Source: Fen-1273 sp963837815 (GTDB lineage: Bacteria; Bacteroidota; Ignavibacteria; UBA10030; UBA6906). Taken from it: a stretch of 64,000 bases of DNA. The notes below the pieces were generated by a model that was given only the letters and a program-made list of their open reading frames with translations, did not search any database and was not told the origin of the DNA. Of the stretch, positions 24,447 to 33,655 are shown in pieces. Position numbers and translations under genes: made by a program. Each line of letters starts with the position of its first letter. Position 1 is the first letter of the stretch. The stretch spans positions 1,054,001-1,118,000 of the forward strand of contig CAWIOS010000013.1 of assembly GCA_963837815.1 (NCBI GenBank). The letters are read 5' to 3'.

Positions 24447-24962
24447 TCAGCCCTCGTATCGTGCCCGCCACCTGAGTATGCGGTCGATGAAGTCGCGGAC
24501 GGCGCCTTCCCCCCCCGCCATGCGCGTGACGTAGTGAACGCTCCGGCGGACCTCCGCGAGCGCGTTGGGAGGGGCAGCGGAGAGCCCGACGGTCCGCAGG
24601 AGGGGAATGTCGAAGAGGTCGTCGCCGATGAACGCAAATTCATCGTCGGCGAAACCCCTGCGGCTCTGAATCTCCCTCATCGCCGCGACCTTGTCGTCCG
24701 TCCCCTGGATCACGTCCTCGATCTTCAGGACGCGCGCGCGCGCGTCGACGATCGGCGTCGATCTTCCGCTGATGATGCCGAACACAAGTCCCGCTTCCCT
24801 TCCCCGGGTGATCCCGTACCCGTCGTGCGCGTGAAAGCGTTTCAGCTCGTGACCGTCGGCCGTGTAATAGAGCCCGCCGTCGGTCAGGACTCCGTCCACG
24901 TCAAGGAGGACCATCCGTATCCGGCGGCACCGGGCGGCAATCGAACGCTGTGCGCTCCCCAT
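24447..24962 (-). CDS. kdsC: KDO 8-phosphate phosphatase
   Basis: HAD-superfamily phosphatase (171 residues) that dephosphorylates KDO 8-phosphate for LPS synthesis. Motif I LLDVDGVLTDG, the FHAHDGYGI segment characteristic of KdsC, motif II IISGRS, and motif IV FIGDDLFDIPLL are all present; there is no cap domain, as expected of this tetrameric subfamily. It is the first gene of the LPS operon. N-acylneuraminate-type homologues share the fold, but the lpt context favours KDO. Confidence 0.9.
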   Translation of the reverse strand: MGSAQRSIAARCRRIRMVLLDVDGVLTDGGLYYTADGHELKRFHAHDGYGITRGREAGLVFGIISGRSTPIVDARARVLKIEDVIQGTDDKVAAMREIQSRRGFADDEFAFIGDDLFDIPLLRTVGLSAAPPNALAEVRRSVHYVTRMAGGEGAVRDFIDRILRWRARYEG

Positions 24963-25025
24963 CAGCCGCCTCCGCAGTCGCTGTGCATTGTGTATTCCAA
25001 AACCCGTCCTCCTTCGTGGCGGAGG

Positions 25026-25054
25026 AAATTACGAAAAAAGGGGACGACAATCAA
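25026..25054 (-). promoter_or_regulatory. Promoter of kdsC-lpt operon
   Basis: Minus strand TTGATT, 17 bases, TAATTT; predicted start near 25019, leader about 57 nt. A TCCTCC/GGAGGA hairpin lies around the start point (about 25007-25027). Confidence 0.5.
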
Positions 25055-25063
25055 AGAAGGCGT

Positions 25064-25092
25064 TTTGCTTTCCCGCACTTTCGGCGTATATT
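25064..25092 (+). promoter_or_regulatory. Candidate promoter of ispE
   Basis: Good -10 TATATT at 25087-25092; the -35 TTTGCT, 17 bases upstream, is weak. The predicted start is about two bases before the ispE ATG, so the mRNA would be nearly leaderless. Confidence 0.4.
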
Positions 25093-25100
25093 TCACGATT

Positions 25101-25964
25101 ATGGTTTCCACACTCCCCCGGATCGACTGCAGGGCCCACGCCAAAATCAACATCGGTCTCCGTGTGACGGAGAAGCGCCGGGACGGATACCACGAGATCA
25201 CGACGGCATTTCACCGGATCGAACTTTTCGACGACATCACGCTGACTCCCGCACCCGACGTTACTGTCATTTCGACGGACCCGGAGGTCCCTTCGGGGGA
25301 GTCGAACATCTGCCACGCCGCCGCCTGCATGCTGCGGCAGCACATCGGCGGGGAAAAGGGGGTCCGGATCGACATCACGAAGAGAATCCCCGCCGGGGCG
25401 GGCCTCGGGGGAGGAAGCGCCGATGCCGCCGCGGTGCTCCGCTCGCTCCCGGCGCTCTGGGGCACGAGCGTCCCCGCGCACGACCTCCGCGCGATGGCCC
25501 TGCGACTGGGCTCCGACGTGCCCTACTTTCTCGGCGACGATTCGGCCGTGGGGACCGGGCGCGGGGAGATTCTCGAGTACTTCCGGCTCGACGTCCCCTT
25601 CGCGATACTCCTGTGCACACCGCCCGTCCGCGTCTCGACCGCGTGGGCATACGCGCATATCGTCCCCCGGCCGGGACCCGTGGAAGACCTCCGGTCCATA
25701 CTTCTCCGCGGAATGGCCGATCCTTCCATACTGCGGAGTCACCTCGCCAACGATTTCGAGTACCCCGTATTCCAGGAATACCCCGTGATACAATCGATCA
25801 GGGACCTTATGATTGAAAACGGAGCCCTCTTCGCCTCGATGTCAGGCAGCGGCTCCACGGTGTACGCCTTGTTCCCCGACGCCGGAGGCGCGGCGGCCGC
25901 AGCGCGCCCGCTCGACTCTCTCAATTTTCGCACGTTCATCACTCCTCCACATTTCCGGCCATAG
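25101..25964 (+). CDS. ispE: 4-diphosphocytidyl-2-C-methyl-D-erythritol kinase
   Basis: GHMP-family kinase of the non-mevalonate isoprenoid pathway, 287 residues. N-terminal RAHAKINIGLRVTEKRRDGYHEI, the glycine-rich ATP loop PAGAGLGGGSADAAAVLR (about 95-112), GSDVPYFLG and the C-terminal SMSGSGSTVYALF are all family signatures. The ATG is chosen because homologues begin a few residues before AKIN; upstream in-frame sequence is the antisense of kdsC. Two bases separate it from the TonB receptor gene. Confidence 0.93.
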   Translation: MVSTLPRIDCRAHAKINIGLRVTEKRRDGYHEITTAFHRIELFDDITLTPAPDVTVISTDPEVPSGESNICHAAACMLRQHIGGEKGVRIDITKRIPAGAGLGGGSADAAAVLRSLPALWGTSVPAHDLRAMALRLGSDVPYFLGDDSAVGTGRGEILEYFRLDVPFAILLCTPPVRVSTAWAYAHIVPRPGPVEDLRSILLRGMADPSILRSHLANDFEYPVFQEYPVIQSIRDLMIENGALFASMSGSGSTVYALFPDAGGAAAAARPLDSLNFRTFITPPHFRP

Positions 25965-25966
25965 CG

Positions 25967-28078
25967 GTGCGACGTCACCCCGTCACTTCCCAGAGAAACC
26001 GGCCCGGAACACCAGCCCGCGCCCGGGCGGCGCTCGCGGCATCCCTTCTCCTCGCCCTTCTCCCCTCCGCGGCGCCCGCAACTCCCGGACCCCGGCCTGC
26101 ACCGGACTCCGCCGTGACGCGCACCGCACACGCCGATTCACTCCGCGGGCGGAGCGCCGCCGCCGACACGTCCGCACGGAGAAGGGCGGATTCGAGCGCC
26201 ACCGCCGCGCCCGATTCGCTCGGAAGGATGAGCACCCCGTCACTTGTCGGGACGCTCGACCGGTTCGCCGACACATCCCGCGTGAGGACAATGGATGACC
26301 TCCACTGGGTGGACTACCGGTCCCTGGGGGGGATCCTCGAAACGTACCCGGGGATGTTCCTGCGCGACCAGGAGAGCGAGGGGCAGTACAGCCAGCCGAC
26401 ATTCGACGGGGTCGACTGGCGCGGTGTCGCATTTCTCGTGAACGGGAGGGGGATGAACGACCCCGCCACCGGCATATTCAATATCTACGACTTCGCGGCC
26501 GAATACGCGGACCGGATCGAGGTGATTACGGGGCCCAGGGCCTTCCTCTATGGCCTCAACAGCACGGGGGCGGCGGTCAATCTCGTCACGAAGAACTACA
26601 ACAGCAACAGGGCGTTCACAAAGCTCAACTATTCCGAAGGAGCGTACGGCTACTCGACCGTGGACGGAACGTTCAGCCAGAACATCTCCAGGAAGACAAA
26701 TGTCACCGTCGGCTTCCAGCACCAGGTCACGGACGGAAGGTTCTCCGGCGAGGCGGACGACGCCTGGAATACGCGCGAGAAGATCAGGTACAACGTCTCC
26801 CATGACCTGAATGTCATCCTTTCGCATACACTCACCTCCACCGAGACACAGATGAACGGCGGCGTGGATATCACGCAGAGCGGCGGAGCGAATGCGTTCG
26901 ACAATACGCTTGCGGTCGTGAAGCAGGACAGCACGTACGAAAAGGTGACGAGAAACGACGTCGACCTCTCGATGGTGGGGACGTTCCTCGCCGACACGGC
27001 GAACGTCTCGACGCTCACACTCTATTATTCGCACGCGCTCAGGGAGTTCCGCGAACGGGAGGACCCGTACCACCTGTTCCCCCCGGAGGTCGCCTCGGAC
27101 CACGTCTCGTCCTGGATGGGCGTGCAGGCGGGACAGGACTTTGCCGCGGGGTTCCAGCGCTTCAGCGCGGGGGGGAACGCGGAGCTCAGGCAGATCGAAG
27201 GGAGCCCGAACCTGGGGCACAGGAGGAACGTGGTGGGGGCGGTCTGGGCCAAAGAGGAGATCGACCCCGGCGGGCCGCTGACCGTCGCGATGTACGGGAG
27301 GCTCGACTCGTACCTCCGGAAGGAATACGCCGGGTACGGGGCGGACGCCACTGTCCGCATCGGCCCGGGGTTCAGTCTCTACGGCGGAGCAAGCACATCG
27401 TGGCGCGTGCCGGATTACCAGGAGCTTTTCTGGACCGATTCCACGGTCGTCCGGACGGGCGCCGTCGCCGCCGAGCATCACGCGGTCGAGGAAGCGGGAG
27501 CATCACTCGCGATGCCCGATGGGGGGACGGTGCGCATCGCCGTTTTCCACAGGACGGTGACGAACCCGGTCATCTACAGCCCCTACAACGGGGCCGCGTC
27601 TCCGTTTCCCGGCGCGCTCATCGCCAACGGACCCGTGCTCGTCACGAGCGGCGCCACCGCCTCTCTCGACGTCAGGTACCGCTCGTTCTCGCTCGAGGGG
27701 AACGTGGAGTACATCGTCCAGCGATCCGGGGGCGCAACGCTCGGGGCGTACCCGAAAGTCTCGGGAAGCGGCGGACTCTATTTCCGGAGCAGGCTCGTGA
27801 ACGACAAGCTCGAACTGAAGACGGGATTCAAGGGACGGTTCTCGCTCGGATATTCGGGCTCCGTCTTCAATCCGGAAATTGTCGCCTACGTGACGAATAC
27901 GGGGACCCCGCTCGGGACAAGCGCGAGCGGCGATTTTTTCCTTATCGGCCACATCGGCGACGCGTACATCCACTTCATGTGGGAGAACCTCGCCAACATC
28001 CGGTACTACGGCACGCCGTATTACCCCGGCGGGGAGCGCGCGATCCGGTTCGGCATTTCGTGGGAATTCTTGAACTGA
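25967..28078 (+). CDS. TonB-dependent outer-membrane receptor
   Basis: 703 residues with a GTG start, a hydrophobic export signal (about 20-38), a low-complexity Ala/Arg/Ser stretch, a plug domain (about 100-220: DLHWVDYRSLGGILETYPGMFLRD ... YADRIEVITGPRAFLYGLNSTGAAVNLVTK, the classic plug ending) and a 22-strand-type barrel to the C-terminus ending aromatic (WEFLN). No carboxypeptidase-like domain or obvious TonB box is seen. Substrate unknown; the position behind ispE gives no clue. Energy transduction would need TonB-ExbBD from elsewhere. Confidence 0.87.
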   Translation: MRRHPVTSQRNRPGTPARARAALAASLLLALLPSAAPATPGPRPAPDSAVTRTAHADSLRGRSAAADTSARRRADSSATAAPDSLGRMSTPSLVGTLDRFADTSRVRTMDDLHWVDYRSLGGILETYPGMFLRDQESEGQYSQPTFDGVDWRGVAFLVNGRGMNDPATGIFNIYDFAAEYADRIEVITGPRAFLYGLNSTGAAVNLVTKNYNSNRAFTKLNYSEGAYGYSTVDGTFSQNISRKTNVTVGFQHQVTDGRFSGEADDAWNTREKIRYNVSHDLNVILSHTLTSTETQMNGGVDITQSGGANAFDNTLAVVKQDSTYEKVTRNDVDLSMVGTFLADTANVSTLTLYYSHALREFREREDPYHLFPPEVASDHVSSWMGVQAGQDFAAGFQRFSAGGNAELRQIEGSPNLGHRRNVVGAVWAKEEIDPGGPLTVAMYGRLDSYLRKEYAGYGADATVRIGPGFSLYGGASTSWRVPDYQELFWTDSTVVRTGAVAAEHHAVEEAGASLAMPDGGTVRIAVFHRTVTNPVIYSPYNGAASPFPGALIANGPVLVTSGATASLDVRYRSFSLEGNVEYIVQRSGGATLGAYPKVSGSGGLYFRSRLVNDKLELKTGFKGRFSLGYSGSVFNPEIVAYVTNTGTPLGTSASGDFFLIGHIGDAYIHFMWENLANIRYYGTPYYPGGERAIRFGISWEFLN

Positions 28079-28109
28079 ACAGGCAGGAGAACAAACAACG
28101 GAGGCGCGC

Positions 28110-28583
28110 ATGAACGGCGCACTGCGGCAGATCCTGCTGAGTGTGGACGAAGCCTACAGCGGAAAGTCGTGGCACGGAACGACGCTCCGCGGAAGCATAC
28201 GGGGGGTGACCCCGCAGGAGGCGGCGTGGCGGCCCGGACGCGGCAGGCACAACATCCGGGAGGTCGTGATACACGCGGCATACTGGAAATACGCGGTGAG
28301 GAGGAGGCTCAGCGGCAGGAAGCGGGGGTCATTTCCACTGAAGGGGAGCAACTGGTTCGTCCGCCCCGCACGGGGGGAGGAGACGACCTGGGCGGTCGAG
28401 ATCGCGCTCCTGGATTCCGAGCACACCCTGTTGAGGGATCTCATCGCATCGCTCGCGGAAGGGGATCTGCGCCGGCGCACACCCGGGAGCCGCTCCACGT
28501 GCGAGAGCATGCTCCGGGGAATCGCGGCACACGACCTCTATCATGCGGGACAGATTCAACTCCTCAAACGTCTCATGAGATGA
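28110..28583 (+). CDS. DinB-family metal-binding protein
   Basis: 157 residues of the DinB/YfiT four-helix bundle family. The metal-site histidines appear as VVIHAAYWKYA (about residue 54) and HDLYHAGQIQLLKRLM (HxxxH near the C-terminus). Such proteins are putative thiol transferases or hydrolases, often linked to low-molecular-weight thiols such as bacillithiol; a YpdA-like reductase elsewhere in the window is consistent with that thiol. It follows the TonB receptor by 31 bases. Confidence 0.8.
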   Translation: MNGALRQILLSVDEAYSGKSWHGTTLRGSIRGVTPQEAAWRPGRGRHNIREVVIHAAYWKYAVRRRLSGRKRGSFPLKGSNWFVRPARGEETTWAVEIALLDSEHTLLRDLIASLAEGDLRRRTPGSRSTCESMLRGIAAHDLYHAGQIQLLKRLMR

Positions 28584-28645
28584 GCGCTTCTCTGTTTATC
28601 ACGCGCGCGCCCTGTGTGCGCTTTTCAGCTCGTCACGCGCGCTCC

Positions 28646-29782
28646 CTACCGCGTGACCGCATGATCGTGTGACCGCGTGATGACCGCGACACGGGAGAGG
28701 AACGCGATGGTTTTCTCCGCAGCGTCGTCCCAGTTGAACGTCCCTGCCCACCGGACTGCCCCCTCGCCGAGCCGGACCCGGAGCGCCCCGTCCTCAAGAA
28801 GCCTGATCATCCGCCCGCCGAGCGCCCCGACATCCCCGTGAGGGTAGAGGAGACCGGTCTCCCCCTCCCTGACTGCGTCCCTGAGTCCCGGGACGTCCGC
28901 CGCAATTGAAGGGGTGCCGCAGGCATTGGACTCGATCACGGTCAGCCCCCATCCCTCCTTCAGCGACGTCGTCACGGTGAACCATGCCCTCCTCAGAAGA
29001 TCCACTTTCTCTTCCTCCGTCACATACCCGGTAAACCGGACCGCCCCCGCGACGCCGAGCCTGCGGGCGACCCCGACGAGCCGTTCCATGTCGTCCCCCT
29101 CTCCCGCTACGACGGCCTTCAGCGCGGGAAACCGCGCGAGTACGGAGGGGAGTGCGGAGAGGAAATCGTCGACGCTCTTGTACCTCTTCAGACGCCCGAA
29201 ATACACGGCCAGCGGATCAGGGCTCTTTGCGCCGCCGGGAGTGTACCGCACGTGATCGACACAGTTGTGTATGACGGCGAGCCGGCCGGGAGGAAACCCG
29301 GCGGATATGAACTCCTCTTCCGTGCTCCTGGAGACCACCATGAACGGCATTCTTCCCCTGTAGAGGGCGAGGGCGCACCGCTCCATCAGATAGACATAGG
29401 CGGCGGGGATCAGCCCCGTCTCACGGAACACGCTCTTCCCGAACAGGTGGTGCGCGATCCCCGCGAGGGGGCGCCGGACATAGAGGGGGGTAAAGAAGGG
29501 GACTTTGTTCAGGTCCTCAACGACGACGTCGAACCGGCGGGCCCTGAGCCGGGCGATGTACGTATACGGAAAGACATAATTGAAGAGAGGCCGCGCACCC
29601 GAGCGGAGGATGCTGATTCCGTCGATTGTCTCTTCAGCCGGGGCTCCCGGATACGATGAACAGCAGAGCGTCACGCGGTGACCGGCGCGGGCTATGCGGG
29701 AGAATATTTCGTGGAAGTGGACCTCGGCGCCCCCGGAAAGGGGGTTCCTGATGTCCTGCCAGTTGACGACGAGTATGTTCAT
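28646..29782 (-). CDS. Family-1-type glycosyltransferase (GT-B)
   Basis: 378 residues, retaining GT4-like transferase: N-terminal acceptor half (NILVVNWQDIRNPLSGGAEVHFHEIF) and C-terminal nucleotide-sugar half with AVYFGRLKRYKSVDDFL, VVAGEGDD, and the E-x7-E motif SLKEGWGLTVIESNACGTP. It overlaps the SDR gene upstream, and both close a lepA-lepB-hemW operon. Cell-surface or glycolipid glycosylation is likely; sugar unknown. The last dozen codons lie in a short GTGACCGC repeat tract (about 28653-28676) that also forms the C-terminal tail. Confidence 0.88.
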   Translation of the reverse strand: MNILVVNWQDIRNPLSGGAEVHFHEIFSRIARAGHRVTLCCSSYPGAPAEETIDGISILRSGARPLFNYVFPYTYIARLRARRFDVVVEDLNKVPFFTPLYVRRPLAGIAHHLFGKSVFRETGLIPAAYVYLMERCALALYRGRMPFMVVSRSTEEEFISAGFPPGRLAVIHNCVDHVRYTPGGAKSPDPLAVYFGRLKRYKSVDDFLSALPSVLARFPALKAVVAGEGDDMERLVGVARRLGVAGAVRFTGYVTEEEKVDLLRRAWFTVTTSLKEGWGLTVIESNACGTPSIAADVPGLRDAVREGETGLLYPHGDVGALGGRMIRLLEDGALRVRLGEGAVRWAGTFNWDDAAEKTIAFLSRVAVITRSHDHAVTR

Positions 29783-30750
29783 CCGCCCCGCCCGATCTCT
29801 TCCTTCCAGTACGCATAGACGTCCGCAAGCGTCTGCTCGAGCGGGATCCGCGGCTCCCAGCCCGTCGCCCGGTGCAGCCGCGCGAAGCTCCCGGCGATGA
29901 ACGGCGCGTCCCCTCCCCGTGCGCGCGAGGCCTCGCTCAGGACGGTGACGCGGATCCCGGACACTTCCTGGAATATTCCGATGAGATCCCGGATGGCGAC
30001 GATGCGCCCCGAGCAAAGGTTGAAGACCGTGTGCTCCGAAGGGTGCGTCAGGATCGCCCAGTAGGCGCGGACGACATCCCGGACGTCCGTGAAGTCGCGG
30101 CGCGCATCGATGTTGCCGGCGCGGATCACCGGCTCCTGCTTCGCTGCGGCGATAAGTGCAAACTGGCGCCCGAAGTCCGAAGAGACGAAGACCGGGCTCT
30201 GGCGGGGCCCCGCGTGGTTGAACGGACGGACGACGCTGACGCGGAGTCCGAACGTCCGGCGGTACTCCTGGCCGATAAGGTCGACGCTCGCCTTGCTTGC
30301 GGCATACGGGTTTTCCGGCCGCACGGGGGATTCCTCCGAGATCGGCTCAAGGTGCGACTTCCCGTACACCTCCCCGGAACTGACGAGAAGGATATCCGGG
30401 CCTGCCCCGGTGGACTGCGCCTGATGCCGCGCCGCGTCGAGGAGCGCGACCCCCCCCATGATGTTCACGTTGAACGTGCCGAATGGATCGCGCAGCGCCG
30501 TGGGAACGAAGGCCTGCCCCGCAAGGTGGACGACTTTGTCGGGGCGCAGCGTCGTGAATATCTCCCGGAGGGCCTCCGCGTCGACGATGTCCGTCTCGTG
30601 GAGTGTGATGCGTCCCCGCAGGTGATCGATGTTGTCCGTCTTCTGCCGGGGGAAATGCGTCCCGTGCAGTTCGATGCCGCCAAGGCCGATGAGAAATTCG
30701 GCGGCATGGCTTCCGACGAAGCCGTCGATCCCCGTGACGAGTACTTTCAT
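29779..30750 (-). CDS. NAD-dependent sugar epimerase/dehydratase (SDR)
   Basis: Extended short-chain dehydrogenase of 323 residues. Rossmann motif TGIDGFVGSHAAE, VVHLAGQAFV, catalytic SSGEVYG and YAASK (Tyr-x3-Lys), and RPFNHAGPRQ, which resembles GDP-4-keto-6-deoxy-D-mannose reductase (Rmd) and GDP-mannose 4,6-dehydratase relatives. Likely makes an activated deoxy sugar for the adjacent glycosyltransferase, with which it overlaps by ATGA. The exact reaction is not certain. Confidence 0.87.
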   Translation of the reverse strand: MKVLVTGIDGFVGSHAAEFLIGLGGIELHGTHFPRQKTDNIDHLRGRITLHETDIVDAEALREIFTTLRPDKVVHLAGQAFVPTALRDPFGTFNVNIMGGVALLDAARHQAQSTGAGPDILLVSSGEVYGKSHLEPISEESPVRPENPYAASKASVDLIGQEYRRTFGLRVSVVRPFNHAGPRQSPVFVSSDFGRQFALIAAAKQEPVIRAGNIDARRDFTDVRDVVRAYWAILTHPSEHTVFNLCSGRIVAIRDLIGIFQEVSGIRVTVLSEASRARGGDAPFIAGSFARLHRATGWEPRIPLEQTLADVYAYWKEEIGRGG

Positions 30751-30781
30751 TGTCCGACCCCGGGAATGTGGGGAATGAGCG

Positions 30782-31918
30782 TTACACCATCATGCGCGCC
30801 GCGATCTCATCACAGATGAGATACCCGCGGGGTGTCAGACACAGCCGGGGACCCTCGCGGACCGCCGCCCCGTCTTCGACGAGCGCATCAGCCAGCGCGA
30901 GCCTGTCGGCGGGGATCCCGAACTCCCGTTCGAGGCTCTCCATGTCCACACCGGCGCTCCTGAGTCCCAGGAATATCCTCTCGTTGTAGAGCTGCGCGCG
31001 GCTCACCGATTCGCGGGAGGCGACGGGAATCTCCCCCCCGCGGAGCATCCCGCAGTACTTCCCCAGCGCGCGGACGTTGGACCACCGCTGCGGTTCTTTT
31101 CCATCCCTCTCCGTCCAGAACGAGTGGGCCGAAGGACCGAGGCCGATGTAAGGCTCGTGCGACCAGTAGGCGCAGTTGTGAACGCTCCTGTACCCCGGCC
31201 TTGCGTAGTTGGACACTTCATAGTGTTCATACCCGGCACGCTCCATCACCCCCATCGTCTGCTCGTACAGCAACGCCTCCGTTTCGAGCGGACTCGGCGA
31301 CACGAGCTTTGCCGCCACCATCCGCGCAAGGGGCGTGTCGTCCTCCACGATAAGACTGTACGCCGAAACGTGGTCCGGCCTGAGTTCGAGCGCGCGGACA
31401 AGTGTCGCCTCCCACTGCGCGGGGGTCTGTCCCGGAAGCGAATAGATCAGGTCGATGCTCAGGTTGCTGAATCCGGCCTCGCGCGCGAGTCCGACGCACT
31501 TCTCCGCCTGCGCCGCATCGTGGATCCTTCCAAGAAACCGGAGCTCGTCTTCGTCGAACGACTGGATGCCGATACTGAGCCGGTTGACGCCGAGGGACCT
31601 GTAGCCCCGGAGCGTCCCGAGCGAGACCGTGCCGGGGTTCGTCTCGAGTGTGATCTCGGCGTCCGGACGTATCGCGAAGGCTCCGTGAAGCGCACTCATC
31701 ACTCTCCCGAGCTGCGCGACGGACAGGAGCGACGGCGTCCCCCCTCCGAAGAAAAGCGTGCCGAACGTCATGCCGCGCCCCCGGGGGGCGGTCAGCGCGA
31801 TCTCCCTCACCAGCGCGTCGAGGAACCCGTCCATCAGCGCGACAGTCTCGATCGAATAAAAGTCGCAGTACGCGCACTTGCGCTGGCAGAAGGGGATATG
31901 GACGTACAGGGATGCCAT
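30782..31918 (-). CDS. hemW: HemW, radical-SAM heme chaperone
   Basis: 378 residues. The 4Fe-4S motif CQRKCAYC (CxxxCxxC with the following DFYS) lies near the N-terminus; GGGTPSLL, ETNPGT, GVNRLSIGIQSF and SIDLIYSLPGQTPAQWEATL follow. HemW inserts heme into respiratory enzymes; unlike HemN it lacks the extra N-terminal Cys, and annotations as coproporphyrinogen oxidase are usually wrong. The ATG at MASLYVHIPF is preferred; a TTG five codons upstream is possible. It lies in the lepA operon, away from the heme cluster. Confidence 0.9.
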   Translation of the reverse strand: MASLYVHIPFCQRKCAYCDFYSIETVALMDGFLDALVREIALTAPRGRGMTFGTLFFGGGTPSLLSVAQLGRVMSALHGAFAIRPDAEITLETNPGTVSLGTLRGYRSLGVNRLSIGIQSFDEDELRFLGRIHDAAQAEKCVGLAREAGFSNLSIDLIYSLPGQTPAQWEATLVRALELRPDHVSAYSLIVEDDTPLARMVAAKLVSPSPLETEALLYEQTMGVMERAGYEHYEVSNYARPGYRSVHNCAYWSHEPYIGLGPSAHSFWTERDGKEPQRWSNVRALGKYCGMLRGGEIPVASRESVSRAQLYNERIFLGLRSAGVDMESLEREFGIPADRLALADALVEDGAAVREGPRLCLTPRGYLICDEIAARMMV

Positions 31919-31942
31919 AGAGTCAGATGTCAACGTGAACCG

Positions 31943-32740
31943 CTACCTGATCACGGTGCCGACGCGGGTCCAGCGTATTCCCGCATGCCCGTCCACCGAC
32001 CAGTAGACGAGCATGGCGCGCCCCACGATGCTCTCGAAGGGGACGAACCCCCATACGCGGCTGTCAAGGCTGTCGTCACGATTATCCCCGAGGACAAAGA
32101 AGTGGTTCTCCCTGACCGTGTAGATCCGGGCTGGGACGCCGTCAAGCAGGACCTCGCCCGACGTCGACCTGGCGACCACGTGTCCCTCGAGCCGCACCAG
32201 CGGCTCCCAGCGTTCCGCGTCGGCTTCACGGAGCGTCATTGTCTCTCCCGCCGCGGGAACGGCAACAGGCCCGAAGTCGGGCGCGGTTCTCTGCGATGGC
32301 TTTGCTCCCGGCGGAAGTCCCTCCGCGCGGCCGTTCACGAACAGGACCCCTCCGCGGATCATCACGGTGTCCCCCGGGAGGCCGATCAGCCGCTTGACGT
32401 AGAGCCTTGGAGGCACACCATCCGGCGCATAGAACACGATCACGTCACCACGCGCGGGAGAGCCGGGGGCGGGAAGACGCAGAATCGGAAGCCTCCTCCC
32501 CGTGAGGGGCAGGTAGTGCGGCGTGCAGGGACCGTAGACGAACTTGTTCACGAGGAGGAAATCCCCCGCAAGGATTGTGTCATCCATCGACGAGCTCGGC
32601 ACGTGCACCGCGTCGACGACGAACGTCTTGATCCCCAGCGCGAGCACGACGGTCAACGCAACGACTTCCGCCGCGTCCCGGAGGCGCCGGGAGAGGCGCT
32701 CCCTGCCGGGGACGGGCGTTCCGGCCGGCGTCTGTTCCAT
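31943..32740 (-). CDS. lepB: Signal peptidase I, second copy
   Basis: 265 residues. One transmembrane segment (about 25-42) is followed by the catalytic Ser in VPSSSMDDTILAGDFLLVNKF, the catalytic Lys in LYVKRLIGLPGD, and the C-terminal GDNRDDSLDSRVWGFVP box. All essential residues are present, so it should be active. It starts two bases after the other lepB and ends 24 bases before hemW. Having two consecutive copies suggests recent or functional duplication, though they differ in substrate-loop sequence. Confidence 0.9.
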   Translation of the reverse strand: MEQTPAGTPVPGRERLSRRLRDAAEVVALTVVLALGIKTFVVDAVHVPSSSMDDTILAGDFLLVNKFVYGPCTPHYLPLTGRRLPILRLPAPGSPARGDVIVFYAPDGVPPRLYVKRLIGLPGDTVMIRGGVLFVNGRAEGLPPGAKPSQRTAPDFGPVAVPAAGETMTLREADAERWEPLVRLEGHVVARSTSGEVLLDGVPARIYTVRENHFFVLGDNRDDSLDSRVWGFVPFESIVGRAMLVYWSVDGHAGIRWTRVGTVIR

Positions 32741-32741
32741 G

Positions 32742-33647
32742 CTATCGGATAAGAGTGCCGATGCGGCCGAGACGTATCGATCCGATCTTGTCGACAATGC
32801 TCGCCAGGGGGACATCCGGGTCCCACGACCAGTACACGATCATCGGCGAGCCGACGATGTTCTCCTCCGGGATGAATCCCCAGAAGCGGGAGTCCAGGCT
32901 GTTGTCCCTGTTGTCCCCCATGCCAAACAGATAGTTCCGTTCGACGACGTACTTCGTCACGGGAACGCCGTCGACGGCGACCCGCGCGCGGTCGTCAAGC
33001 CGCACCCGGTGCCCCTCCCTCCCGATAAACGTCGCCCAGCGCGGGAACGTGGAGGCGTTCAGCTCCAGGACGTCCCCCTTCTTCGGGACGACAACGGGCC
33101 CCCAGAAATCCTCGTTGAACGGCGCATCGCGCGGAAAGATCTTCGGGTCGGCGTACCCCTGCGGCCGCGGGTTGAAGTTGTTGAATTTCATGTTGCGCGG
33201 GATCGGCGCGGGCTTCCCGTTCACGCAGAGGATCCTGTTGATCACCTGGATCGTGTCCCCGCTCAGAGCGACGCAGCGCTTCAGATAAAACATGAATTCC
33301 GGCGACTGGGTCTCCTCCCGCTGCCCGGGGAACTCGAACACGATGACGTCCCCCCGCCTGACATCACGCAGCGAGGGAACGCGGAACCAGGGGAGGCGGA
33401 CGTTTGTGAACGGGATCGTCCTTGGGGTCGTTCCCCCGTAGATGAACTTGTTGACAAAGAGAAAATCGCCCGCCATGATTTCGTTCTCCATCGACCCGGT
33501 GGGGACCTCGAACGAGGCAAGAACGAAGCTGTTCAGAAAGAAGAACGAGACGAGCACGAATACGAGATCTTTCAGGAAATCCTTCACGGGCTCCTTCTTC
33601 ACGTCCGGGTGCTCCTTCCCCGCCGCCGACCGGTTCGTTTTTGCCAT
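32742..33647 (-). CDS. lepB: Signal peptidase I, first copy
   Basis: 301 residues. A transmembrane segment (about 24-42, DLVFVLVSFFFLNSFVLASF), catalytic Ser in VPTGSMENEIMAGDFLFVNKF, Lys in FYLKRCVALSGD, and GDNRDNSLDSRFWGFIPEENIVG. Compared with the second copy it has a longer central beta-insert (about 130-215). It removes signal peptides from exported proteins. It starts eight bases after lepA; lepA-lepB is a classic gene order. Confidence 0.92.
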   Translation of the reverse strand: MAKTNRSAAGKEHPDVKKEPVKDFLKDLVFVLVSFFFLNSFVLASFEVPTGSMENEIMAGDFLFVNKFIYGGTTPRTIPFTNVRLPWFRVPSLRDVRRGDVIVFEFPGQREETQSPEFMFYLKRCVALSGDTIQVINRILCVNGKPAPIPRNMKFNNFNPRPQGYADPKIFPRDAPFNEDFWGPVVVPKKGDVLELNASTFPRWATFIGREGHRVRLDDRARVAVDGVPVTKYVVERNYLFGMGDNRDNSLDSRFWGFIPEENIVGSPMIVYWSWDPDVPLASIVDKIGSIRLGRIGTLIR

Positions 33648-33655
33648 GGGCCTCC

